Shown here in pieces: positions 28,918 to 38,175 of a stretch of 64,000 nucleotides of DNA. The DNA comes from an uncultured Chlorobiaceae bacterium (GTDB taxonomy: Bacteria; Bacteroidota; Chlorobiia; Chlorobiales; Chlorobiaceae), in NCBI GenBank assembly GCA_903994455.1, contig CAJEXI010000012.1:1-64000 (forward strand), read 5' to 3'. Positions within the stretch are counted from its first letter, which is position 1, and each line of letters opens with the position of its first letter. Position numbers and translations under genes: made by a program. The notes beneath the pieces were generated by a model that worked only from the letters and a program-made list of their open reading frames with translations, ran no database searches and was not told the origin of the DNA.

Positions 28918-29676
28918 ATGAGACCTTTGGATAGAGGAGATACTCCGTTATCAGGTAATATTGATAAAACAGTAGCTAATTATAGAGATTGGCGCGAGAA
29001 TTTAATAGATACCATTGGAAATTATTGCTCATACTGTAATATGATATTGAATGACAGTCCACAGGTAGAGCATGTTACCCCTAAAAACCCGCAACCAGGA
29101 CAACCAAAAGGTGCGTTATTGGCTTGGAACAATATGCTGCTTGCTTGTGGCCCATGCAATCGGGCAAAGGACAACCAGCCAAATTCACCAGCAACTCATT
29201 ACATGCCAGATTCAAGTAATACTCATTTGGCTTTTGATTATATAGTTATAGATCATCCAATAAAGAAAAAGTGCAAAGCATGTATTCTTGTTCCAAAAAC
29301 AACCACCAATATCAATATAGCTAAAGCACAAAATACTATTGATTTGTGCAAGTTAGCCGCATTAACTGTAAATCCAGGGGCAACCGACTTGCGCTGGAAA
29401 TACAGGTTTGAGGCATGGAACTCTGCCAACATAGTTTGGCGTCAGGAATGGGATAAATGGGGGTACAGTAAAGTATCAGGTTTTGTAGCATTGTTGGTAG
29501 ATGCTGCAAAATCAAAAGGTTTTTTCTCTATTTGGTTTGATGCATTCTATGATGTACCTGATATAAAAATAGCTTTAATAAATGCATTTTCAGGAACTGA
29601 CCGAAACTCATTTCAGGCAGCAATCCCTTATGATCCCCAACCCCGTAATCCGCATTACCCTACAGATCCAATTTAA
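28918..29676 (+). CDS. HNH endonuclease of a Septu-like pair (PtuB-like), intact copy
   Basis: The 252-residue protein starts MRPLDRGDTP and has a Cys-bound HNH core: YCSYC (C37, C40), QVEHVTPK (H52), LLAWNNMLLACGPCNRAKDN (Asn 71-72, C77, C80). This matches the HNH proteins (TIGR02646-like) linked to Septu and retron Ec78. It probably nicks or cuts nucleic acid when the upstream ATPase is triggered. It lies 14 bp after that gene in the same operon. The C-terminal FFSIWFDAFYDVPDIKIALI and the PRNPHYPTDPI ending recur in the second copy at 37440-38159, confirming common descent. Confidence 0.75.
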   Translation: MRPLDRGDTPLSGNIDKTVANYRDWRENLIDTIGNYCSYCNMILNDSPQVEHVTPKNPQPGQPKGALLAWNNMLLACGPCNRAKDNQPNSPATHYMPDSSNTHLAFDYIVIDHPIKKKCKACILVPKTTTNINIAKAQNTIDLCKLAALTVNPGATDLRWKYRFEAWNSANIVWRQEWDKWGYSKVSGFVALLVDAAKSKGFFSIWFDAFYDVPDIKIALINAFSGTDRNSFQAAIPYDPQPRNPHYPTDPI

Positions 29677-29754
29677 ATGAAAGCGCCAACCTCGACAACC
29701 AGAACGACAAAGCAAACTACGGATAATAATTTTTTAGCCCTCAAAGGAAAAATT

Positions 29755-30072
29755 ATGCTGAAATCGATTCGATGTTTTTTGATGATATTGACATTGTCTT
29801 TGGTATCACTGTCAAACGTATTCGCACAACCAGGCGCGCCCATTCAGAACGGGCGCTTTCAAATCTTCATCAATCCAAATGCTCGCGCAGATACTTTCTT
29901 GGTTGATACGCAAACTGGAAAGGTGTGGCAACTCACTCAATTCACTGATGTCAAAGGGGAGCCCACAGTCTGGAATCGCATGGACCGACTTGATGATGAC
30001 AAACAGGCATTCCAGTTTTTCCTTCAACATGGCATTAAGGAAACTGAAAAGCCTGCGACACCGACCAAATAA
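29755..30072 (+). CDS. Small secreted hypothetical protein
   Basis: 105 residues from the ATG at 29755, with a clear signal peptide (LKSIRCFLMILTLSLVSL, cut after SNVFA or so). The mature part has DTFLVDTQTGKVWQLTQFTD and KQAFQFFLQHGIKE, features I recognise only as a generic small periplasmic protein. The frame is open from 29677, immediately after the HNH stop, but the extra 26 residues are low-complexity and the signal peptide favours the internal start. An attC-like structure lies 17 bp after the stop, so this may be a captured gene cassette. Confidence 0.65.
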   Translation: MLKSIRCFLMILTLSLVSLSNVFAQPGAPIQNGRFQIFINPNARADTFLVDTQTGKVWQLTQFTDVKGEPTVWNRMDRLDDDKQAFQFFLQHGIKETEKPATPTK

Positions 30073-30089
30073 GTCCCCAACGCGACGAT

Positions 30090-30157
30090 GCCCAACCCTT
30101 ACATTCGATCGGGACTGCGCAAAAACGTGCAGCCCCTCTTCAATTTGAACGTTATGT
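30090..30157 (+). other. attC-like recombination site (68 nt)
   Basis: The stretch begins GCCCAAC (fits RYYYAAC, the R'' core) and ends AACGTTATGT (R' core of the GTTATGY kind found in Vibrio repeats). Between them is an inner stem GGGACTGCGC / GTGCAGCCC and imperfect outer arms. Size and layout match integron attC sites. It lies just after the small secreted-protein gene and 9 bp before the next ATG, as between cassettes. No integron integrase is visible in the window, so it may be a lone cassette. The R' core deviates at one base from GTTRRRY. Confidence 0.5.
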
Positions 30158-30166
30158 TAATAAATC

Positions 30167-30877
30167 ATGAAAAGAATCATAGAATTGATCTCAGAGATAA
30201 GGAATAGATATCCGGAAGATGACTTTTTCACGGATTTTGAGTCTTCGTGCCAAATCTCACAAACGAAGAAAACTCATTATCGGTTATACAACACAGCACT
30301 AATGACATTGGATGTTGCGTCGTGGAACATCCTCAAAACCAAGTCATTACAGCACTACGTGGACCATCGCAAAGGTCAAAGGAAACAGGGTTTCTTTAAC
30401 CAATTAAACGAAGCTTTTGCATATAGGTATCTGTTTGGCTCAGGGGTTTCTGGCGTTCGGCTTATCCAAGAAGGCAAAGCTTCTATGCCTGATATTGGAT
30501 ACACCTGCAACGGCGTTCAGATGTACTGTGAAGTCAAAAGTTTGGGTATCTCCAATGACGAAATAGTCCGTCGGCGCGGAGGCGTTGTCTATAATGGTGC
30601 CGTCCATGCCAAATTAGACAATGGGTTTATCAATAAGTTCTGTGACGCGGTCAAACAAGCAAGGCGGCAAATAGGCTCACTTGGTTCAGACGGTCTCGTC
30701 TATCTCATAGTGAGCTTAGATGACATCACTCTTGATTATTATCGGACTTACAGAAAGCAGTTAATTGATACATGTAGAAAGAATGGTTTTGATAATTTGT
30801 TCATCAAGATAGGTCTATTTGGAAACAAAAGAATACGCATAACCCAGCGATCAGCTCGGCTTGTCGTTATAACTTGA
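30167..30877 (+). CDS. Putative PD-(D/E)XK nuclease-like protein
   Basis: I do not recognise a named family for this 236-residue protein. Its middle shows ASMPDIGYTCNGVQMYCEVKSLG: P-D ... E-V-K with the spacing of PD-(D/E)XK nucleases, so a restriction-endonuclease-like fold is likely. The N-terminal half is helical, the C-terminal half alternates (LVYLIVSLDDITLDYY). It begins 9 bp after the attC-like site and ends close to a truncated helicase gene, so it may be a separate cassette or a defence gene. Catalysis is inferred from the motif only. Confidence 0.55.
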   Translation: MKRIIELISEIRNRYPEDDFFTDFESSCQISQTKKTHYRLYNTALMTLDVASWNILKTKSLQHYVDHRKGQRKQGFFNQLNEAFAYRYLFGSGVSGVRLIQEGKASMPDIGYTCNGVQMYCEVKSLGISNDEIVRRRGGVVYNGAVHAKLDNGFINKFCDAVKQARRQIGSLGSDGLVYLIVSLDDITLDYYRTYRKQLIDTCRKNGFDNLFIKIGLFGNKRIRITQRSARLVVIT

Positions 30878-30896
30878 CTGGCAAGTACTGTTTTAG

Positions 30897-33766
30897 AACA
30901 GCATCGTCAGTTTTGAATATCCATTGCTCACTCAAACCGTTGAAATTTCTATAGACGAGAAAAGCATGGCGCTGGATGTTCGTCCCCGATCTACCGATAC
31001 GCGAGTGGAAATGGATGCGTTCGCTGCATGCTCGCTCCCCAGCTCTACTGACGTTGAGCGCGCTATAAAGGAGCATCTCAAAAGACATAATGAGAATCCT
31101 GTTACCCCGTTTGATGCTTCGAGCTATACCGATATACTCAAACTGGCTGCTTCAAACATGGATAGCAACGGTAGCTATAGAGAGATCCTTTCAAGGGGCG
31201 ACCTTGTTCCTGCCCCCGATGCCAGCTTGATCGTTACAGATTCCTGGGTGTTGCTTTCACGACCGCGCACCACTCACTATCTGACAGATGACTTAAAACG
31301 CCTGAAGGAGAAGCTGGCAACCGGATGCGATATTCCATCTGGCCCGCTTGCCCTTGTGACCCCGCCTTCAGATAAACCAGTTGAATTCGAAGCTATTCGT
31401 TTCCGTGGACTATCAAGTCGCGGATCAAGTCAGGGTAAAGCCGATGAGCTTTATTTTCCCCTGCCCTACAACGAAGAGCAGGTTACCATCATTCAACGGC
31501 TTGAAAAAGCTGCGGGTGTCGCTGTGCAAGGACCGCCGGGTACTGGCAAGACACACACCATTGCCAATGTTATTTGCCACTATCTGGCGACTGGCAGACG
31601 GGTTCTTGTCACCTCACGTGGAGAGCCTGCGCTTCAAGTACTCCAATCCAAAATTCCAGAGGAGGTCCGCGCCCTGACTGTGGCACTTATGGCCAGCGAC
31701 CGTGAAGGTGTCCGCCAGTTTCAAGCATCAATCGAGACGATTCAGCATCAGGTATCACAGCTCAATCCGGAACAGACACGGCATGACATCGCAACACTGG
31801 AAAGCGCTATTGACCGCGCCCATCACGAACTTGCCTCTATTGACAAACGCATTGATGAGATTGCGATTGCACAGCTTTCAGAGATAGAGGTTGATGGCGT
31901 ACCAATGCGCGCACAGAAGCTTGCTGAGTTGGTTACGTCCGGATTGGAACAGCACGGCTGGTTTGATGATGAGATAACCCTCTCTCCGGAAAATGTGCCC
32001 CCTCTGACTGAAGAGGAGGCAGGCAAACTCCGTGAAGCACGGCGAAAGGTCGGACAGGATTTGGGTTATGTAACGGCGAACTACCCGTCTGCTGATTCAC
32101 TTCCAACAACGGTTGCAATCGCCGAACTGCATGAAACGCTCTCCAGTATTAGGAGGATTGAGGCGGAGGTTGAACGTGGAGACCTTCTTGATTTGAAGGC
32201 TACAACTGCCGAGGTTCTCATCGCGGCGAAGGATCTTCTTGAGTTAGTTGAAGAAGCCAAAACTTTGGCCGAAGAACTGGAGTCCGGCGAGAGCGGCTGG
32301 CCCCTTGATTTGCAGGCTATGCAACTGCTATCCGCCGTATCGGTCAGGGAACAGGCCCAAACGCAACAAGGTATCGCAGAGATGCACGAGAAGCTATGTT
32401 GGATGCTGCCGGTGCAGTCCCCTGCTGGATCATGAGCCATGCCCGTATATCGGAGGCTATGCCGCCAGACATTGGAAGCTTCGACCTTGTCATTGTCGAT
32501 GAAGCGAGTCAATCTGATTTATGGGCGCTTCCCGCTATCCTTCGCGGGAAGAAAATTCTGGTCGTAGGTGACGATAAACAGGTCTCCCCGGATGGCAGTT
32601 TTATCTCGGGTCAAAAAATTCAGGCACTCAAGGTTCGCTATCTTTCCGGGCAGCCTTATGGAACAGAAATGACACCGGAAAAATCTCTCTATGATCTGGC
32701 GGCCCGCGTCTTCGCTGCTGAACAAGTCATGCTACGCGAGCATTTCCGTTGTGTCCCGCCCATCATTGCCTACGCCAATCGTCTGTTTTACAAAGGGGGA
32801 ATTCAGCCGTTACGTATTCCAAAGGCCTCAGAGCGAATTGAGCCGCCACTTGTCGATATTTTCGTCACCGATGGCTTCCGTGACAAGCACGACCATAACA
32901 ATTACGAAGCTCAGGCCATTGCTGAGGAAATTTCGATCATTCTTAAAAATGAAGCTTTTGCAAGTCGTACGATTGGTGTCGTTTCACTGCTGGGAATAGA
33001 TCAAGCCAAACACATTGATTCCATCGTGCGCCAACAGTGCGATGCCACCGAACTCCTTCACCGCAAGTTTGCATGCGGGGAGGCCCGCACATTTCAAGGC
33101 AGTGAACGGGACATCATGTTCCTGTCGATGGTGGTAGACAGCAAAAATTGTCATGCGCTTTCTGGCCTGAAATTTGATCAACGGTTCAACGTGGCAGCCA
33201 GCCGGGCACGCGATAGAATGTATCTGGTTCGCTCCGTGAAAACAGCCGATTTATCAGATAAGGATTTACGCCTTACCTTGCTCAACCACTTCAGCCAGCC
33301 GATGTTGACTGACAAAGAGGAAGCAAAAGTGCTGATTGATCAATGCGAGTCCGGGTTTGAGCGGGAAGTGTTTTCCATCCTTGCATCTCGTGGGTATCGT
33401 GTTATTCCACAAGTGAAGACCGGCGCTTACCGTATCGACATGGTCGTTGAGGGCGCAGGGGATAACCGCCTGGCAATTGAGCTGGATGGCGATGAATACC
33501 ACGGGCCTGACCGATGGCCGCATGACATGAATCGTCAACGTGTTCTGGAAAGAGCTGGCTGGGTATTCTGGCGCTGCTTCGCTTCCACGTGGTCACTCCG
33601 TAAAGATGATGTTCTGCATGAACTCCTGGAGCGCCTTACTGCTCTTGGAATTGAACCGACAGGAGCCATGGAACATGCGCCAAACCTGGTAGAAAAAAGG
33701 ATATGGAAATTCAAGCCAGAGGAAAATAATGGAGAGGTCGTTAATGAAACCCAAGCTGCTTTGTAA
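30897..33766 (+). pseudogene. Superfamily-1 helicase with C-terminal Vsr-like endonuclease, degraded
   Basis: The frame starts abruptly after a stop at 30894 (FEYPLLTQTVEISIDE), with no good start codon and without the N-terminus usual for such helicases. Walker A GPPGTGKTHTIANVI is near 31530, Walker B FDLVIVDEASQSDL after 32480, then EHFRCVPPIIAYAN, RTFQGSERDIMFLS and AASRARDRMYLVRS (helicase motifs to VI). The tail has GYRVIPQVKTGAYRIDMVV, ELDGDEYHG and GWVFWRCFASTW, a DUF559/Vsr-type nuclease. The two halves are in different frames, shifting near 32370-32395, and the space between motifs I and II is shorter than usual, so a deletion probably also occurred. Related giant helicases occur in defence islands. 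Confidence 0.85.
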
Positions 33767-34265
33767 CTTGCACTATCAAGCGCGAAATAGTTTTCATGAA
33801 CGTTCTGTCAGGGCGTTCGAGAGGAACTCGCCCCATAACTTTACGTTAGCCAAGATTTCATAGGACTTGAGTTGCCTTTGATTGCACTTTTTTGGTAACT
33901 TGAGGTATGTCAGAGAATACCGTTATGATGACTCAAGCAAAGCAGATATATCCGGCGGCAGAGAAACTCTACCCCATAGAAAGAATTGAACTTATTGAAT
34001 CATCTCTTCTATTCTTCTGACTCTAAAAGTGAGAGAGAAGAAGTTTAAAATTTGGGGGGAGAGATAGAATCAGTTCCTGCAAAAGAGATTTTCTTGGAAT
34101 TTGAAATAGTCGGCAGCAGAGCTACAGTGTATGAATTCTTGTTTAGGAATTTATTCACGAAGCAAAAATTCGCGGAACGTATCCTATCGCGATTGAAACC
34201 GGAAAGGAAACAATCCGAAAAAAAGTTAATCTTATCATAATAATTGCTTGATGAGGTAAGCACAA
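33767..34265. other. Remnant-filled gap before the VapBC module
   Basis: No intact gene was found. A hairpin GGGCGTTC / GAACTCGCCC sits near 33808-33831 and an ACGTTAGCC follows, weakly reminiscent of an attC end. The toxin-antitoxin remnant at 33907-34100 occupies the centre. Confidence 0.4.
33907..34100 (+). pseudogene. Remnant of an addiction-module antitoxin (TIGR02574-like)
   Basis: MSENTVMMTQAKQIYPAAEK leads into LYPIERIELIES, the LSPxERIELIE motif of this small antitoxin family, then stops. In another frame, EIESVPAKEIFLE (34058 onward) matches the family's C-terminal end. The matching ParE/RelE toxin is absent. The gene is frameshifted and dead. Confidence 0.55.
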
Positions 34266-34547
34266 ATGAACATACAGACTATTATTGATGATAATTTATT
34301 AAGTCAGGCTTCCCGTCTTACGGGGGTTTCTGATAGTCGAAATTTACTGGAATACGCTCTACGTCTACTTATTAAGATAAAAATGGCTGATCGCGCTATT
34401 CCTGCAAACAATGCGTCTAGTGATAACGGATTTTGCAATGAATTACAACGTTATCGAGAATCCGTTGATCTTCATCAATTTGCAGATGCAGATGAAATTT
34501 TCAATAATGTTCGAGATACATCAGGCGGTAGAGACATTGAACTATGA
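34266..34547 (+). CDS. vapB: VapB-like antitoxin
   Basis: The 93-residue protein begins MNIQTIIDDNLLSQASRLTG with LLEYALRLLIK following, like the N-terminal DNA-binding part of VapB antitoxins of the DUF2191 kind (DD.L...A..LTG). The acidic C-terminus (LHQFADADEIFNNVRDTSGG) would bind and block the toxin. It overlaps the PIN toxin gene by 4 nt (ATGA), the standard arrangement. The VapBC complex probably represses its own promoter upstream. Confidence 0.8.
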   Translation: MNIQTIIDDNLLSQASRLTGVSDSRNLLEYALRLLIKIKMADRAIPANNASSDNGFCNELQRYRESVDLHQFADADEIFNNVRDTSGGRDIEL

Positions 34548-34972
34548 AATCACGATATCTACTCGACACAAATATTCTTTCGGAGGTACTCAAACCAAAT
34601 CCATCAAAGAGTATCGTCGAAAACATCAATATCAAAAATGAAGAGTTATCTACAGCAAGTATTGTTTTACATGAAATTGCATTTGGATGCTGGCGATTAC
34701 CCGAGAATTCAAAACAACGGTTAAATATTCAGCAATATATTGATAACGTCATTCTTGCCACCTTGCCAATTTTTTATTACAACGCTGAAGCTGCCTTGTG
34801 GCATTCGAAACAGCGCGCAAAGTTAACTGAGCAAGGTAAAATGCCTTCCTTCGTGGATGGTCAAATAGCCTCGATTGCTTATGTTAATAATTTAGTTTTG
34901 GTAACGCGCAACGTTAAGGACTTTGTTGTATTTAACGGGTTGGTAATAGAAAATTGGTTCGTCATTTCATAA
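34544..34972 (+). CDS. vapC: VapC-like PIN-domain toxin (ribonuclease)
   Basis: The 142-residue PIN domain starts KSRYLLDTNILSEVLK with the first metal-binding Asp. It has a Glu in LHEIAFGCWRLP, then MPSFVDGQIASIAYVNNL with the next acidic residue, and TRNVKDFVVFNGLVIENW near the end. These match the four-acid PIN active site. VapC toxins cut tRNA or rRNA and stop growth when VapB is degraded. It is coupled to the upstream vapB. Intact. Confidence 0.9.
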   Translation: MKSRYLLDTNILSEVLKPNPSKSIVENINIKNEELSTASIVLHEIAFGCWRLPENSKQRLNIQQYIDNVILATLPIFYYNAEAALWHSKQRAKLTEQGKMPSFVDGQIASIAYVNNLVLVTRNVKDFVVFNGLVIENWFVIS

Positions 34973-35101
34973 TGAAGCTCCCCGCCCCCTACAAAACCAT
35001 ATAATAAATTGAAAAATATAGCCATTCACGATAATATTTAACTTGAAATACTAAACGATAAAATTATCATTGAATCATACTTAACTTGTAGTTGCAATGA
35101 A

Positions 35102-35200
35102 ATGATTTTAAATCATGTGAAAAGCCTAAATGACTGGTTAGCTCCTGCAGAAAAAAATGGAAACGCTGTTATCATTAAAATGAAGCCAAAGATCACATGA
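35102..35200 (+). CDS. Small ORF coupled to the HEPN gene (32 aa), possible remnant
   Basis: The frame MILNHVKSLNDWLAPAEKNG ends in TGA that overlaps the HEPN start as ATGA, the pattern of translational coupling. Upstream the same frame is open for about 18 more codons without a start (EILNDKIIIESYLTCSC), as if a longer gene had lost its 5' end. The family is not recognised. Confidence 0.3.
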   Translation: MILNHVKSLNDWLAPAEKNGNAVIIKMKPKIT

Positions 35201-35613
35201 ATAAATCCGATTTAGAAAAAATTGTTGATATACGAATAAAAGAGGCTAAAGTACTCTTTGATGCTGAATGCTATGAAGGAGCATATTATCTTGCAGGATA
35301 TGCTCTTGAATGTGCTATTAAAGCATGTATAGCTAAAAAAGTTCAACAATATGATTTTCCTAATAAAGAGCTGACGAACCAAAGTTATACTCATAACTTT
35401 ACAGATTTATTAGGAGCTGCTAATTTAAAGCAAATACTCAATCAAAAAGAACAACAAGATAACGACTTTAAACTTAATTGGTCTATTGCAAAAGATTGGA
35501 ATGAAACCGCTCGATATAAAAACGCTATCGAAGCAAATGCCGCAAAAGACCTTTACGAAGCAATTACTAACCCACAATCAGGAATTTTGATATGGCTAAA
35601 GAAATTTTGGTAA
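35197..35613 (+). CDS. HEPN-domain protein
   Basis: 138 residues with the HEPN helical pattern: KIVDIRIKEAKVLFDAECYEGAYY, then LAGYALECAIKACIAKK, and a C-terminal helix ANAAKDLYEAITNPQSGILIWL. HEPN proteins often work as toxins or as partners of nucleotidyltransferases. I do not see the R-x4-6-H RNase motif, which suggests a non-RNase or adaptor-type HEPN. The next gene starts inside its 3' end (22-nt overlap). AT-rich. Confidence 0.75.
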   Translation: MNKSDLEKIVDIRIKEAKVLFDAECYEGAYYLAGYALECAIKACIAKKVQQYDFPNKELTNQSYTHNFTDLLGAANLKQILNQKEQQDNDFKLNWSIAKDWNETARYKNAIEANAAKDLYEAITNPQSGILIWLKKFW

Positions 35614-35993
35614 GAGAAATACTTTCAAATGAAATGATTAAAGCCGGATTAACGCTTATTGAAAGGCTTGATACTGAAAATGCTCAACTAACAAGCGCAT
35701 TTTGGCTTTATAATGAAGAAGATAGAGGCTGGAAACTTATCCTTGCTTCACCGTTAGTTACAGACTTAGGACCTCGTGAATATTATAGAAAAGTCATTAA
35801 TGCCAATAATTTTGCTTCTGAAGATGAAGAAATACTATCAACACATGACATTTCTGTAACCAACACAGCCGATAAAATTGTGCAACTCTTGAAATGTACA
35901 ATTAAATCAGAAGGAAATGCTGGTATAAGATTTTCAAGAAATGCCATTAATGGTTCTTTTATTGAAGATGCTTATATCTATCGGTCAAATTAA
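35592..35993 (+). CDS. Unknown protein overlapping the HEPN gene, 133 aa
   Basis: I do not recognise a family. The protein is mixed alpha/beta: helices around MIKAGLTLIERLDTENAQL, a strand pair SAFWLYNEEDRGWKLILASP, and a C-terminal part with SRNAINGSFIEDAYIYRSN. The 22-nt overlap with the HEPN gene and shared composition suggest a two-gene unit, perhaps a toxin-antitoxin pair or a small defence module. It is not an obvious nucleotidyltransferase: no GS-x9-DxD motif is seen. It lies 62 bp upstream of the second PtuA-like frame. Confidence 0.5.
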   Translation: MAKEILVREILSNEMIKAGLTLIERLDTENAQLTSAFWLYNEEDRGWKLILASPLVTDLGPREYYRKVINANNFASEDEEILSTHDISVTNTADKIVQLLKCTIKSEGNAGIRFSRNAINGSFIEDAYIYRSN

Positions 35994-36055
35994 TAGAGTC
36001 GAAAAGATTTTTCTAACCAAGAATCAAATTCATTAAGAACTAAGAACCTTATCTG

Positions 36056-37443
36056 ATGAATATAAAACGTATCACTATACAGAATTTCAGGAATATTGGT
36101 AGCAAAAAAACGTTTTATCTGAATCCTGATTTTACCGCATTTATTGGTGTGAATGGAAAAGGTAAATCAACAATTCTTCACGCTCTGAGAATTGCATCCG
36201 GTTCTTACTTTCTCACAATACCCGAAGTTAAATAAAGAACCCCGCCGCAAGCAGCGGGGTATTTTGAAGACAACTCTATAATACGTTACGCCTCAAGAGG
36301 CGGGGAATATGACCCATAGAGATTCAAAAAGACGAGATAAGGATTATTGAATCAGGCAAGTTGCTCCTCCAACAATTTCCTGTAAAAATAGAAACTGAAG
36401 GCTCTTTCCCTGATTTTGATAATACCATTACATGGTGTCGGCAGTGGCTTGAAGGCAGCAGCTCAACCACATCGACTAATGCTGATGTAGGTGCTATCAG
36501 AAATATTTCTCTTGAAAAATATCATCGAGTACAGAAAGAATCTGATGATAAGGTTGATTTACCAGTGATAGCATTTTTCGGTATAACCCGGGCAGTTGGT
36601 GCCGGGCGAGTTACGAGGAAAAGCCGCATTCAGCGATTAGGTAGGCAGCTTTTTAAGGAAGGCTATCAGGATTGGGAAGAGATGAAAGCTGTTAAATTTC
36701 ATTATGAAGAGTGGCTTGGAACTTATGATCACCTGGTTGATCAAGGCAAAGAATATCCGAATACTAAAGAGGCATTTTTTGCAGCAGTAACAAAAGCTAA
36801 CCCTTTTATAACACACATTGAGTTTATAAATGGTGAATTATGGGTAAAAATCAACATTGATAATGACGAAACCGGATTACTCCCTCTGAGTCTTCATAGT
36901 GATGGCATTCACTATTTCACCGCAATGGTGGCCGAAATTGCATACCGCTGCGTGGTGCTGAATGGATACAAGAATGACAAAGCAATTTCAGAGACGAAAG
37001 GTATTGTGATGATTGATGAAATAGACCTTCATCTTCATCCGAACTGGCAACGGCATGTAGTTCATGATTTAAAAACAGCTTTTCCTGAAATTCAATTTGT
37101 TGTTACGACACATTCGCCATTCATCGTTCAGTCACTTAAATCAGAAGAGCTTATAATTCTTGATGAAGATATCGAGAAAGATGGCGACCCGTTCAGAAAA
37201 AGTATTGAAGAGGTGGCAGCAAATGAAATGGGTGTTGAAGATATGCCAAGAAGTATTGAATTTTTAGAGATGCAGAGTGTTGCTGAAGAGTATTACACAC
37301 TTATCGAAGCTGGAAAAACAAGTGATACTGATGATAAAACACAACAACTCAGAAACAGGCTGAATGAACTTGAAGAGTTATTTGGTGAAGATCCAGCTTT
37401 TGTTGCCGCATTAAAAATCGAAAGCAAAGTGAAAGGGCTATGA
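36056..37443 (+). pseudogene. Second PtuA-like ATPase, disrupted by a short palindromic insertion
   Basis: The gene starts MNIKRITIQNFRNIG with Walker A GVNGKGKST (31-39) and runs 59 residues before TAA at 36233. After a GC-rich inserted stretch (about 36238-36309) the protein resumes in another frame (PIEIQKDEIRIIESGKLLLQ) through Walker B GIVMIDEIDLHLHPNW and VVTTHSPFIVQS to the stop at 37443. The Walker B and His regions are nearly identical to the intact copy at 27623. The 3' end overlaps the HNH gene by 4 nt. A protein from 36361 onward would lack the P-loop and so be inactive as an ATPase. Confidence 0.85.
36238..36309. repeat. Short GC-rich palindromic element inserted in the second PtuA-like gene
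   Basis: The stretch begins ACCCCGCC and ends GGCGGGGAAT, with a hairpin CCCCGC / GCGGGG followed by TATTTT at the left and a CCTC-AAGA-GG hairpin at the right. The surrounding gene reads as coding on both sides, so this is an insertion that shifted the frame. The left hairpin would also serve as a terminator. No transposase is coded. It looks like a small dispersed palindromic repeat; only one copy was seen here. Confidence 0.6.
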
Positions 37444-38159
37444 GACCAGTAATCAAATCAGCATGGCCCCAGGAAAAAGGAAGACCTAAATCGTATATAC
37501 CTCATACCAAGGCTAATAATGACCTTGAAGCAACTCTTGGGCCCTATTGCAGTTACTGCGAGGTTTTCAGTTCTGATCTTAAAATCGAACACATTATTTC
37601 TCAAGATCAAGACGACACATTAGCTCACGATTGGGATAACTTTCTGCTGGCCTGTGGTAAATGTAATGGCAAAGGTGGCAAATCAAATAAACCCGTTGAT
37701 TTCACAACAATGCATTTCCCTCATTTGAACAACACCTTTCTGTCGTTTTCCTATAAAGAAGGTGGACTTATCACAGTAAATCCTGCACCGACGGGCATTT
37801 CTCGGACACATGCAGAAAACATGCTTAACCTGGTTGGCCTGGATATGTATCCTGGCAATGCAAAGTATCCAAAGCTGAATCAAAATGATGCCCGATGGAA
37901 ACATAGAAGAATTGCATGGGAGTGGGCAATGAAGTATTTACCTGAATATGAAGCAGGACAAAAAACTGCACAACAGATTGTAGATTTTGCTACTCAAAAA
38001 GGGTTCTTTTCTGTCTGGTATACCGTTTTCGCAAATCATCCTGCTGTCAAACAATTACTGATACATTCTTTTGCAGGAACAGCGACAAACTATTTCGATA
38101 CAACAAATAGCTTTCAACCCGTTCCCCGTAACCCTGAGAGTCAGACTGACCCAATATAG
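37440..38159 (+). CDS. HNH endonuclease, second PtuB-like copy
   Basis: 239 residues with YCSYC (C37, C40), LKIEHIIS (H51), WDNFLLACGKCNGKGG (Asn 67, C72, C75). It is paralogous to the HNH protein at 28918-29676, keeping GFFSVWYTVF and the PRNPESQTDPI ending. The nuclease itself looks intact, but its ATPase partner upstream is broken, so the module is probably inactive unless the first copy's ATPase can work with it. Translation is coupled to the ATPase remnant by a 4-nt overlap. Confidence 0.75.
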   Translation: MRPVIKSAWPQEKGRPKSYIPHTKANNDLEATLGPYCSYCEVFSSDLKIEHIISQDQDDTLAHDWDNFLLACGKCNGKGGKSNKPVDFTTMHFPHLNNTFLSFSYKEGGLITVNPAPTGISRTHAENMLNLVGLDMYPGNAKYPKLNQNDARWKHRRIAWEWAMKYLPEYEAGQKTAQQIVDFATQKGFFSVWYTVFANHPAVKQLLIHSFAGTATNYFDTTNSFQPVPRNPESQTDPI

Positions 38160-38175
38160 AACCCTTAAGCGCAGA

